From NCBI GenBank assembly GCA_045532715.1, contig JAZSGM010000310.1, forward strand, positions 1 through 18,181: a DNA stretch of 18,181 bases. Reading direction: 5' to 3'. This document shows positions 1 to 5,180 of the stretch, one piece after another. The notes under the pieces were generated by a model. It made no database searches. It saw nothing but the letters and a program-made list of their open reading frames with translations, and was not told the origin of the DNA. The DNA comes from RGIG2041 sp045532715 (GTDB lineage: Bacteria > Bacillota > Clostridia > UBA1381 > UMGS1253). Both the position numbers and the translations under genes were made by a program. The first letter of the stretch is position 1; every line of letters begins with the position of its first letter.

Positions 1-73
1 CAACACCATCTTCGGTCGTGTGTACGATATCGTCAAATTTAGATTTTAGTTTTCCGATGAGTTCTTTATCCAT
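1..73 (-). CDS. DinD-like / BRO-type phage protein, N-terminus only
   Basis: Only the first 24 codons lie in the window; the gene runs off the left edge. The start ATG (73-71) has a GGAG Shine-Dalgarno sequence 8 bases upstream. The visible peptide begins MDKELIGKLKSKFDDI and continues to EDGV. This resembles the opening of DNA-damage-inducible protein D and related Bro-N proteins, in which a short amphipathic helix and a 'T-x-E-G-V' turn precede the conserved EFW-ARDL motif. That motif would fall just outside the window, so the call rests on a short match. DinD proteins are usually SOS-regulated, and some phage Bro-N proteins act as antirepressors. A position in the lysogeny arm downstream of a LexA-like repressor would fit that role. 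Not confirmed. Confidence 0.45.
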   Translation of the reverse strand, partial: MDKELIGKLKSKFDDIVHTTEDGV

Positions 74-89
74 ATGCGAATCTCCTTTT

Positions 90-239
90 TTATTTTTCCG
101 GTTTGAAAAATTGTTCTAATTGTGCCCAAATATAATTCAGCTGCGCATCGGTGAGCTCGCGCTCTTCGTATGCGCCGGTGCGGCTTATGATTATGACGAC
201 GTTCTTGCCTTCGTGCTGCGGCGGTATCGGATTATGCAT
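90..239 (-). CDS. Hypothetical small protein, 49 aa
   Basis: This small reading frame was read directly from the sequence. It starts at ATG 239-237, immediately after the TGA stop (242-240) of the membrane protein and in the same frame, and ends at TAA 92-90. The peptide (MHNPIPPQHEGKNVVIIISR..., ending QLEQFFKPEK) looks like a small folded protein: a beta-strand-like VVIII stretch, then an acidic amphipathic helix (ERELTDAQLNYIWAQLEQFF). No family is recognised. The nearest good Shine-Dalgarno (AAGGAG) is about 14-16 bases upstream, inside the end of the previous gene, so translation probably depends on stop-restart coupling. Because only one TGA separates the frames, a sequencing error or readthrough making a 190-residue protein is the alternative. 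Confidence 0.55.
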   Translation of the reverse strand: MHNPIPPQHEGKNVVIIISRTGAYEERELTDAQLNYIWAQLEQFFKPEK

Positions 240-665
240 TCAGTCATTGTGCGTCTCCTTTGATTTGTCATCTTTGTCATTGCGTGCGAGATGTTTTTGG
301 ATTTTATCTTCGAGTGTGTAGTAAATTTTAAAACCGAGTATGCTTATCCCGACCAAAGCTATTACACTTACAAAAATCAGTGCGACCCAAGCGCGTTCGT
401 TCCATGCATCAACTATTAAGACTACAAACATTATCGGAATTCCTATAATAAACAAAATTCCGCCGACATTTGATATCAGGTGTACAATGATTTTGAGTGG
501 CCAATAAAACAAATAGAAAACAAAACCTGCAACACGCGTCAATGCGCCGGCAAAGGATTTTCGGTGACGATTTTCTTGATACCAATCGACGATGTTTCCT
601 ATGTTAAAAAATACTATTATTCCAAAAATAAGGCCGTATACGGCTAAAAGACCAGCATATTTCAC
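240..665 (-). CDS. Four-helix integral membrane protein of the lysogeny operon
   Basis: A 141-residue protein starting at GTG 665-663, which overlaps the TGA of the repressor gene (GTGA overlap), so the two are translationally coupled. Four hydrophobic segments are visible at about residues 4-22, 44-62, 66-86 and 93-113. They are followed by a charged cytoplasmic-type tail (KIQKHLARNDKDDKSKETHND). A basic loop (QENRHRKS) follows the first helix. No enzyme motif is seen. Genes co-transcribed with a phage repressor are expressed in the lysogen, and membrane proteins in this place are often superinfection-exclusion or lysogenic-conversion factors. That role is inference from position only; the fold itself is not recognised. 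Confidence 0.75.
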   Translation of the reverse strand: MKYAGLLAVYGLIFGIIVFFNIGNIVDWYQENRHRKSFAGALTRVAGFVFYLFYWPLKIIVHLISNVGGILFIIGIPIMFVVLIVDAWNERAWVALIFVSVIALVGISILGFKIYYTLEDKIQKHLARNDKDDKSKETHND

Positions 666-1279
666 TTTCTCACACTTCTTCTTAATTCTTTTGCGATGCC
701 GATGACGCGGACCGGCAGCGCTTCGATTTCTTCGTTTGAATAAAACTTTGTTTCGTACATCGGGTTGAGCGGCTTGAGTATTATGCCTGCGGTGCTGCGC
801 TCAATGCGCTTAAAGGTTGCATCGTCGCCGTTCACCATCACTGCGACATCGTCGCCGGTCTCGGCAGTGTATGCCTTCTGGAAGATTACCCGGTCGCCGT
901 CCTGGTATGTCGGGAACATACTGTCACCCTTCACCTGCAGGGAAAAATACTCTTTGTCACCGTTCAACCATTCTTTTGGAATATCTTCATAGTCCAGTAT
1001 ATCTTCGATTGCTTCTGTCGCAATTCCGGCAGGGATGCGACCGTACACCGGTATAGAGATGTAGTTTTTGTCGGTTGCAATTTCCGAAGTTCTACATAGC
1101 AAATAGTCAATCGAAACATCAAAGTATTCAGCTAGTTTAATCAGCTTTTCGTATTCTGGCTTGTTTGTACCGTTTTCCCACATTCCTACGGTGGATTGCG
1201 ATATACCCAGCGCCTGTGCAAGTTTCGCTTGCGAAACTTGTTTTTTCTCGCGCAATTCTTTCAGTTTAATCTGAAACAT
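662..1279 (-). CDS. LexA/CI-type phage repressor (XRE HTH + S24 peptidase domain)
   Basis: A 205-residue master repressor of lysogeny. Residues 1-60 form an XRE-type helix-turn-helix (KLKELREKKQVSQAKLAQAL; recognition helix around SQSTVGMWENG). Residues 75-200 form an S24 LexA-like domain. The likely self-cleavage bond is Ala84-Gly85 in GRIPAGIATEA. The catalytic serine is Ser120 in KGDSMFP and the general-base lysine is Lys157 in ATFKRIE. RecA-stimulated self-cleavage is known for the family and would link induction to DNA damage. The ATG (1279-1277) is preceded by GAGGTGAT. The leftward promoter overlaps an operator-like palindrome, so autoregulation is likely. It is followed with a 4-base overlap by the membrane protein gene. 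Confidence 0.93.
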   Translation of the reverse strand: MFQIKLKELREKKQVSQAKLAQALGISQSTVGMWENGTNKPEYEKLIKLAEYFDVSIDYLLCRTSEIATDKNYISIPVYGRIPAGIATEAIEDILDYEDIPKEWLNGDKEYFSLQVKGDSMFPTYQDGDRVIFQKAYTAETGDDVAVMVNGDDATFKRIERSTAGIILKPLNPMYETKFYSNEEIEALPVRVIGIAKELRRSVRK

Positions 1280-1297
1280 ATCATCACCTCTGATTGA

Positions 1298-1326
1298 ATA
1301 ATATCATCAATAATGATATTTTGTAA
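1298..1326 (-). promoter_or_regulatory. Leftward promoter of the repressor operon
   Basis: On the minus strand a -35 box TTACAA (1326-1321) and a -10 box TATTAT (1303-1298) are separated by exactly 17 bases. Transcription would start near 1291, just upstream of the repressor ribosome binding site. The spacer is filled almost entirely by the palindrome at 1300-1320, so a bound regulator would block this promoter. Confidence 0.7.
1300..1320. promoter_or_regulatory. Operator palindrome of the immunity switch
   Basis: A perfect inverted repeat, AATATCAT-N5-ATGATATT, lies inside the leftward promoter. The same half-site ATGATATT recurs at 1386-1393 over the -10 of the rightward promoter, as expected for sites shared by a CI/Cro pair. 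Binding is inferred. Confidence 0.65.
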
Positions 1327-1353
1327 ATAGAAAAGAAAAAAGTTTAATAAAAA

Positions 1354-1387
1354 ATCATTTTAAGTGTTGACAAACATTTAAAATGAT
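1354..1387. promoter_or_regulatory. Second operator-like inverted repeat around the rightward -35 box
   Basis: A perfect 10-base inverted repeat (ATCATTTTAA at 1354-1363, TTAAAATGAT at 1378-1387) with a 14-base centre that contains the TTGACA box at 1367-1372. The arms share the ATCAT/ATGAT core with the palindrome at 1300-1320. This is a plausible repressor/Cro operator for the early promoter. Confidence 0.55.
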
Positions 1388-1395
1388 GATATTAT
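1367..1395 (+). promoter_or_regulatory. Rightward early promoter
   Basis: A consensus -35 box TTGACA (1367-1372) is followed after 17 bases by TATTAT (1390-1395). It is flanked and overlapped by operator-like half-sites. It points into the early genes and diverges from the repressor promoter, the usual lysis/lysogeny switch layout. Confidence 0.75.
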
Positions 1396-1478
1396 AATCA
1401 CGCAGAATGATTAAACTTATGTTGATAGTAGTAAACCTCGGCTATGTTTTAGAATTGAGGGAGAAAGGTGGTGGAGAT

Positions 1479-1610
1479 ATGAGTAAAAAAATAAAACGGA
1501 CACCAGGTGAGCCGATGTCCGTAAAGCAAAAAATCAAAGATTATATTTTAGAACATGCGCTTGGAATTGTTGCATTGATTATTTCTATCACGGCTTTAAT
1601 AGTGCGATAA
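1479..1610 (+). CDS. Small single-pass membrane protein, 43 aa
   Basis: This is the first gene after the rightward promoter. A longer frame opens at 1407, but the start at ATG 1479 is preferred because it follows an AAAGGTGG ribosome binding site at good spacing and begins with a basic stretch (MSKKIKRTPGE). Residues about 26-42 form one hydrophobic helix (ALGIVALIISITALIV), and the protein ends in Arg. No family is recognised. The last 23 bases overlap, tail to tail, the 3' end of the leftward gene at 1588-1902, which also ends in a membrane helix. A role in immunity, membrane control or exclusion is possible but unsupported. Confidence 0.6.
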   Translation: MSKKIKRTPGEPMSVKQKIKDYILEHALGIVALIISITALIVR

Positions 1611-1902
1611 CTGCAATCGCAATAGCTAGTAGGTCAAGGATATTTTTCTTTATCCACCGCAAAGTGCCGTTTGCTAGTTCGGTTTCAAAGTATTGGCGTC
1701 CGGCGTATGTAAGATAGACGATATAACGATGGTCGCTGTAAGTGTGGTAAATCATTTTTTGTTGTTCTAAATAATCGAGAGTTTCCAAAGTTGCTGTGTC
1801 TAAGCTTGTTAGATTTAATCGTTCAAGAACATCAAATCCTTTGGAGTAGTCAGTGCCGCAGTAAATGCAGATTTGTTTTAAAAGTTTTTCGTGTAGTTTC
1901 AT
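1588..1902 (-). CDS. Winged-helix-like protein with C-terminal membrane anchor
   Basis: A 104-residue protein read leftward inside the otherwise rightward early block. The ATG (1902-1900) has an excellent ribosome binding site (AAGGAGGTGAT), and a good promoter lies just upstream. Residues about 27-72 (LERLNLTSLDTATLETLDYLEQQKM...YIVYLTYAGRQYF) have the helix-helix-helix-wing pattern of small winged-helix proteins, with a 'YLTYAGRQYFE' wing/helix like that of phage YjcQ-type proteins. Residues 87-102 (ILDLLAIAIAVIALL) form a single membrane helix near the C-terminus. An N-terminal CIYC pair is present. A membrane-tethered regulator is inferred; expression in the lysogen is likely because its promoter is separate from the switch. 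Confidence 0.7.
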   Translation of the reverse strand: MKLHEKLLKQICIYCGTDYSKGFDVLERLNLTSLDTATLETLDYLEQQKMIYHTYSDHRYIVYLTYAGRQYFETELANGTLRWIKKNILDLLAIAIAVIALLKP

Positions 1903-1922
1903 TTAATCACCTCCTTTGCACC

Positions 1923-1951
1923 ATTATAGCACAGGGGTAAAAAGAATTCAA
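1923..1951 (-). promoter_or_regulatory. Promoter of the leftward winged-helix gene, with palindrome
   Basis: On the minus strand a TTGAAT -35 box (1951-1946) and a perfect TATAAT -10 box (1928-1923) are separated by 17 bases. The start would fall near 1916, giving a leader of only about 14 bases that is mostly ribosome binding site. A perfect 10-base palindrome, TTCAATTGAA (1947-1956), overlaps the -35 box and could be an operator. Confidence 0.7.
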
Positions 1952-1969
1952 TTGAAAAGAGGGATAGGT

Positions 1970-2173
1970 TTGAACATCAGAGAGTTAAGAGAGAGCGCAG
2001 GTCTGACGCAGGGCGGGCTTGCCACGGAACTCGGAGTCGGACAGTCGACGGTTGCCATGTGGGAAACTGGAACGAATGTTCCGCGTGCGAGTCTTTTGCC
2101 GAAGCTGGCGGAGGTGCTGCATTGCAGCATTGATGATTTATATGCGTCGGATGCGGCGCAGGAAGGAGTGTAG
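1970..2173 (+). CDS. Cro-like XRE-family regulator
   Basis: A 67-residue helix-turn-helix protein covering essentially one XRE domain: NIRELRESAGLTQGGLATEL, then GVGQSTVAMWETGTNVPRA and KLAEVLHCSIDDLYA. The recognition helix (QSTVAMWE) is nearly the same as that of the CI-type repressor (QSTVGMWE), so both probably read related operators. The TTG at 1970 is chosen as start because AAGAGGG lies 6 bases upstream. An upstream in-frame TTG at 1916 sits inside the divergent gene's ribosome binding site and would add an unlikely leader. It lies after the convergent gene pair, so its transcript from the early promoter must cross the leftward gene. A Cro role is inferred from size and position. Confidence 0.8.
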   Translation: MNIRELRESAGLTQGGLATELGVGQSTVAMWETGTNVPRASLLPKLAEVLHCSIDDLYASDAAQEGV

Positions 2174-2176
2174 GAT

Positions 2177-2371
2177 ATGCCATTAGAGAAGGAAGGGTAT
2201 AGGGACAACATCGAGCGCATCAAGGAGCGGTTTCCGACGAAGGAAATACTTCGTCCCGGCGAGGTCGCCGAATTTTTAGGCGTGTCCAAGCGGACGGTGT
2301 ATCGGATGTTTAGTTTTGCGAAAACCGGATATATCTCTGTTGCCTGCCTGGCACGGCAGATGTGTAGCTGA
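2177..2371 (+). CDS. Excisionase/MerR-like helix-turn-helix protein
   Basis: A 64-residue protein starting three bases after the Cro-like stop, with AAGGAG in the end of the previous gene. The segment EILRPGEVAEFLGVSKRTVYRM is the winged-helix signature of excisionase-type DNA-binding proteins. The tail (GYISVACLARQM) matches the way many phage proteins of this kind end. It could be an excisionase, a replication accessory protein or a second regulator. No integrase is visible on this side of the switch, so the directionality role is not proven. It is probably co-transcribed with its neighbours. Confidence 0.7.
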   Translation: MPLEKEGYRDNIERIKERFPTKEILRPGEVAEFLGVSKRTVYRMFSFAKTGYISVACLARQMCS

Positions 2372-2384
2372 AGGGAGTACTGAG

Positions 2385-2537
2385 ATGCTTACAAGAGAGG
2401 AAAGGGAATATTTACAGGCTTTGACGGAGCAGCTGCGCCGGGCGCATAAATGCGAGACGGTTCAGGCTCCGGTACATATAAGCGAGGTTATTGCAGGGAT
2501 GCCGGTATTGGCGACCGTGCGTGGAGGGAGAGGATAA
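2385..2537 (+). CDS. Hypothetical small protein, 50 aa
   Basis: Starts at ATG 2385 with AAGGGAG seven bases upstream; an earlier in-frame ATG at 2316 overlaps the previous gene and has no matching signal. The peptide opens with a charged helix (MLTREEREYLQALTEQLRRA) and ends with a Gly/Arg tail. No family is recognised. It lies in the early block between the excisionase-like gene and the small membrane peptide. Confidence 0.55.
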   Translation: MLTREEREYLQALTEQLRRAHKCETVQAPVHISEVIAGMPVLATVRGGRG

Positions 2538-2578
2538 GATGCACAAAGGATTATCCCCGGGGAAAGGGGGTGTGTACG

Positions 2579-2737
2579 ATGGCAAGAATATTCTCCGCAA
2601 TGGCGGGTTTCCGGATTTCCAAAAACAGGGCAGTCCGGTTGTTGGTAGATGCGCTGGTGGGTTGCGCCGCGTTCTGTGGCACTATGTACGGATTTTTAAA
2701 GTTGATAGTAGTAATCATGGAAAAGGTGGTATTATGA
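2579..2737 (+). CDS. Small single-pass membrane peptide, 52 aa (possible toxin-like)
   Basis: ATG 2579 follows AAAGGGGG by nine bases. The peptide has a basic N-terminus (MARIFSAMAGFRISKNRAVR) and a hydrophobic segment about residues 21-48 (LLVDALVGCAAFCGTMYGFL, then LIVVIM). The stop TGA overlaps the ATG of the next small frame (ATGA). A different frame opening at ATG 2539 has the stronger ribosome binding site (GGGAGAGG) but encodes an unprotein-like sequence, so the present frame is preferred with caution. A minus-strand RNA (about 2748-2799) lies directly over its downstream region. Small membrane peptide plus antisense RNA is the layout of type I toxin-antitoxin pairs such as txpA/RatA. 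No sequence match to a known toxin was seen. Confidence 0.5.
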   Translation: MARIFSAMAGFRISKNRAVRLLVDALVGCAAFCGTMYGFLKLIVVIMEKVVL

Positions 2738-2847
2738 ATAACGGCATAAAAAAAGAGACCCAGATGCTGGAACATCGAAGGCCTCAAGCCGTAAAACGCA
2801 ATTACATTATAGCAAACGGCTGTTCGTTTGTCAATAATGAATTTTAA
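2734..2847 (+). CDS. Possible coupled 37-aa peptide
   Basis: A short frame from ATG 2734 (ATGA overlap with the membrane peptide stop; AGGTGG five bases upstream) to TAA 2845-2847. The basic product (MNNGIKKETQMLEHRRPQAV...) is unrecognised. Nearly the whole frame is antisense to the small RNA, and its middle encodes that RNA's promoter and terminator, so the apparent coding capacity may be a by-product. Confidence 0.3.
   Translation: MNNGIKKETQMLEHRRPQAVKRNYIIANGCSFVNNEF
2748..2799 (-). ncRNA. Short antisense RNA with intrinsic terminator
   Basis: On the minus strand, transcription from the promoter at 2834-2806 would start near 2799. About 14 bases later it enters a stem: GAGGCC (2785-2780) pairs with GGTCTC (2760-2755), including one G-U pair. 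Inside is a second helix, GATG (2776-2773) with CATC (2766-2763). A run of seven T (2754-2748) follows. This is a complete promoter-terminator unit of about 52 nt. On the plus strand the structure has no U-run, so the terminator is directional. It is complementary to the early mRNA just after the small membrane peptide, so antisense control of that mRNA is the leading idea. No known RNA family is recognised. Confidence 0.6.
2755..2785 (-). terminator. Intrinsic terminator of the antisense RNA
   Basis: Two-part stem (GAGGCC/GGTCTC outer, GATG/CATC inner, small internal loop) followed on the minus strand by seven T residues at 2754-2748. Confidence 0.65.
2806..2834 (-). promoter_or_regulatory. 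Consensus promoter of the antisense RNA
   Basis: A perfect TTGACA (2834-2829) and a perfect TATAAT (2811-2806) on the minus strand with a 17-base spacer. It is the best-matching promoter found in the window, and it is directed against the early operon. Confidence 0.8.
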
Positions 2848-3173
2848 ATACATCCCCGTCTGCCCGGACAACACAATCTACACGCGAAGCAGATTAAAAA
2901 AGTCCATGTGCAAACAATCACTCCTTTTACTGGCAAGAATATCTCCTGATCGGGCGGATGGGGTTTGTATATATTTCCATCGGTTACACACTCTTTTGCT
3001 CCAAAAAATAAATGTAAAAAATAATGAGATTTCGCTTAAGGGCAGAAGGGTATGTATGCTTTGCGTGTCTGTGCGCTGCATCGGCACGTCGAGCACAATA
3101 TAAATAAGGTATCGCGCAGGCGTCAGAAGGATTCCTGCGTTGTGCTGTCCATTAAAGAGAAAGAAGGGATTTT
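2848..3173. other. Non-coding stretch before the replication genes
   Basis: No convincing gene is seen on either strand; frames present here have poor starts and odd composition. A weak rightward promoter-like pair (CTGCAT 3076-3081, TATAAA 3099-3104, 17-base spacer) could feed the replication genes. A 6-base stem, CGCAGG/CCTGCG (3115-3139), has no T-run. On the minus strand an 11-codon frame from TTG 2913 to TAG 2878 has a good AAGGAG but no other support. Confidence 0.4.
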
Positions 3174-3929
3174 ATGTATGAAGGCAAAATCCCTGTTTCG
3201 CTCTTTACGGATTTTCGAATCAGTCGCATATCCGACCGGTTCGGGACTAAGGGTTTTGGCGCGGTTGTCAAGCTAATGCTGCATCTGGCAGCACAGCCGG
3301 ATTACCGGGTCGAGATGCTTTCGGGCATTGAGGGTGAGCTTGCCGCCTTCTGCGGCGTATCGCACGGTCTGATGTCCGATATAATTGCATACGGCAAAAA
3401 GTTAGGGTTGTTTCGTTCGGAAGAAAAGGGTGCAAGCTTTTATTTGTCTTGCGCAATTTTCGAAAATTCGACATCAAAAGAGGTTGAAAAAACGCACGAA
3501 AACGGACAACCTCTACTTAAAGTCGCCCAAAAGCCGGAATATGAGAGCAAAACAGGACAAAATTTGGTTTCTGGGGGCTGCGAAGTTGCTTCGCCTGCAG
3601 CCGGCAAGAAAGAAAAAAAGAAGCAAAAAAAGAAAGAAGATAATATATATAATAATTTATTAAATAAACTACCTTACGATGAAAGTAAAGTAGTATATCT
3701 TACTGAAGCAGAGTACAAGAAATTGGTTGAGCGCTTTGGCGAGGCCGGCGCGCGCAATTGGATTGAAAAGCTGGAAAACTATGCTTTAGTCTTTCCAAAA
3801 AAATACGCCGAGTATCAGTCGCACTATCGCGTAATCCTGACGTGGGCGCGCAATGACGAGGAGCGCAAAAAGAAGTTCGAGCCGGTTAGAAAATCGGGGT
3901 ACGGCGGCATAAGGAGGCTGGACGAATGA
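3174..3929 (+). CDS. Phage replisome organiser (DUF4373/Lin1244-like N-domain)
   Basis: A 251-residue replication initiation protein. Residues 5-95 (IPVSLFTDFRISRISDRFG... GVSHGLMSDIIAYGKKLGLF) have the winged-helix pattern of the DUF4373 / Lin1244-Lin1753 family found at the N-terminus of phage initiators. A very basic Lys-rich linker occupies about residues 144-156. The C-terminal part (YKKLVERFGEAGARNWIEKL... YRVILTWARND) resembles the tail of DnaD-type organisers, which recruit the helicase. The ATG at 3174 has AGAAGGGA at good spacing. Its stop overlaps the helicase start (ATGA), consistent with a helicase-loading partnership. An AT-rich tract and an inverted repeat inside the gene may be the origin. 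Confidence 0.82.
   Translation: MYEGKIPVSLFTDFRISRISDRFGTKGFGAVVKLMLHLAAQPDYRVEMLSGIEGELAAFCGVSHGLMSDIIAYGKKLGLFRSEEKGASFYLSCAIFENSTSKEVEKTHENGQPLLKVAQKPEYESKTGQNLVSGGCEVASPAAGKKEKKKQKKKEDNIYNNLLNKLPYDESKVVYLTEAEYKKLVERFGEAGARNWIEKLENYALVFPKKYAEYQSHYRVILTWARNDEERKKKFEPVRKSGYGGIRRLDE
3636..3694. other. Candidate replication origin inside the organiser gene
   Basis: A run of almost pure A/T (about 3638-3667) is followed by a near-perfect inverted repeat: ACTACCTTAC (3668-3677) and GTAAAGTAGT (3685-3694), nine of ten positions paired, 7-base loop. It lies in the linker between the two domains of the initiator, the same place as the origin in lambda O and several Gram-positive phage initiators. 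No clear iterons were found, so this is tentative. Confidence 0.35.
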
Positions 3930-5170
3930 GCGAGCAATTTGAAAGTGAACAGTCCGTGATTGAACGTACCGTGCTCGGATGCCTGACGGCTTTTTGCGAT
4001 ACACTTGGCGACTACATTCCGCAGCTTAGTGAGGAGGATTTTTCGGTATGCCCGGGTGCGTACAAGATTTTACGCGAATGCTATGACAGCGGCAATATTA
4101 GTGTGGCTACGATTTTTGCGAAATTTGCCGGTATCGGCAAAATGGGCTTTATCAAGGACTGCGCCGCATCGGTGGCAACTGTATATGCATTCGAACCGGC
4201 GCTAAAGCGGCTGCGCGAATTAAATATGCAGCGCAGGCTGGAGGAAGGCGTATCCGAGCTGATGATGCAAAAGACGCTGGATGTTCATAATCTGCGTAAG
4301 CTTATCGAGGATGCGCAGGCGCATGCCGGCGTTCAAAGCGACGAGGCAGTTTGCGAGAGAAACTTGGACGAATATATGGATACGCTCGGACTTGTGCACG
4401 ACGGTGTTTTAACAGGCTTTCCGACGGTGGATAAGACGCTTTCCGGTATTCGCAGGCAATCGGTTTGCTACATTGGCGCAAGACCCAGTACCGGCAAGAC
4501 GGCATTTGCAATCAACATAGCGCAGGCGCAGAAGGACAAGCGTGTTTTGTTTTTCTCGCTCGAAATGTCGGCGGGCATGATTTACGACCGATTTGCCGCA
4601 AGCTCGCTTCTGATTCCGTATGAAAAATTTACGGACAACCGTCTGGCGGCGGAAGATATTACACTCATCAAGGATTACATGGAAATCGTGCGCGAGCAAA
4701 AACGCTTTTTTGTGCTCGATAATATCTTCGGCATTGAGGCGATGATTAATGCCGTTATGAATATCCGCCCGGATGTCGTGGTTATTGATTACATACAGAA
4801 GGTGACATCGACGAAGAAATTTTTCCAGACGCGTGAGCTGATTGAATACATCTCCGGCGAATTAAAAAAGCTTGCCAAGTTTGCAGACTGCGCCGTGATT
4901 TGTCTTTCACAGTTGTCGCGTAATGGTACCGAGTTTCCGCGCATGAGCGATTTGAAAGAATCGGGCGCTCTGGAAGCGGACGGGGACTACATTTTTCTTT
5001 TGCACCGGCCGTTTGTTACGGACAAGGATGAGAGTGTCGACCCTGCGGAGTGCGATTTGCTTATCGACAAAAACAAGTTCGGGCGCACCGGGCTGATTAA
5101 GATGCATTTTGAAGGTGAGTATCAGAAATTCTACGAGCAATCGGAAATTGACCGTGCAGCGAAATTGTAG
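3926..5170 (+). CDS. Replicative DNA helicase, DnaB family
   Basis: A 414-residue DnaB-type hexameric helicase. The N-terminal domain (residues 1-140) starts with the typical SEQSVIERTVLGCL and has the helix-rich interaction region. The RecA-like motor follows: Walker A GARPSTGKT (184-192), SLEMS (211-215), Walker B VVVIDY (284-289), SQLSR (328-332), DLKESGALEADGD (342-354) and the DKNKFGRTG arginine-finger region (381-389). All the expected motifs are intact; the length is slightly shorter than the usual 440-450 residues of bacterial DnaB. It overlaps the organiser gene by four bases. It should unwind the phage origin and drive the replication fork with host polymerase. Confidence 0.95.
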   Translation: MSEQFESEQSVIERTVLGCLTAFCDTLGDYIPQLSEEDFSVCPGAYKILRECYDSGNISVATIFAKFAGIGKMGFIKDCAASVATVYAFEPALKRLRELNMQRRLEEGVSELMMQKTLDVHNLRKLIEDAQAHAGVQSDEAVCERNLDEYMDTLGLVHDGVLTGFPTVDKTLSGIRRQSVCYIGARPSTGKTAFAINIAQAQKDKRVLFFSLEMSAGMIYDRFAASSLLIPYEKFTDNRLAAEDITLIKDYMEIVREQKRFFVLDNIFGIEAMINAVMNIRPDVVVIDYIQKVTSTKKFFQTRELIEYISGELKKLAKFADCAVICLSQLSRNGTEFPRMSDLKESGALEADGDYIFLLHRPFVTDKDESVDPAECDLLIDKNKFGRTGLIKMHFEGEYQKFYEQSEIDRAAKL

Positions 5171-5180
5171 GAGGCATGCT

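Noticed and set aside
1495..1520. GGACACCAG near CGGAC/GTCCG as a fourth copy of the late-region hairpin
   Set aside because: The loop sequence and size do not match GGACACCAA; the similarity is partial.
1603..1621. Hairpin TGCGAT/ATCGCA between the convergent genes as a bidirectional terminator
   Set aside because: Six-base stem with no T-run on either side.
1916..1969. N-terminal extension of the Cro-like gene from TTG 1916
   Set aside because: The TTG lies in the ribosome binding site of the divergent gene, has no upstream signal of its own, and adds 18 residues outside the XRE domain; TTG 1970 has AAGAGGG at 6 bases.
2491..2847. Long frame through 2539 (good ribosome binding site) covering the membrane peptide region
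   Set aside because: The translated sequence is Gly/Arg/Cys-rich without helix pattern, whereas the frame from 2579 gives a clean membrane peptide. A short peptide from 2539 cannot be fully excluded.
2878..2913. Minus-strand 11-codon peptide (MHMDFFNLLRV) with AAGGAG seven bases upstream
   Set aside because: Too short to judge and no promoter found; mentioned only because of its good ribosome binding site.
2828..3103. Plus-strand frame of 91 codons
   Set aside because: Starts with an alternative codon, overlaps the antisense RNA promoter, and the product is Cys/Ser-rich with no domain-like pattern.
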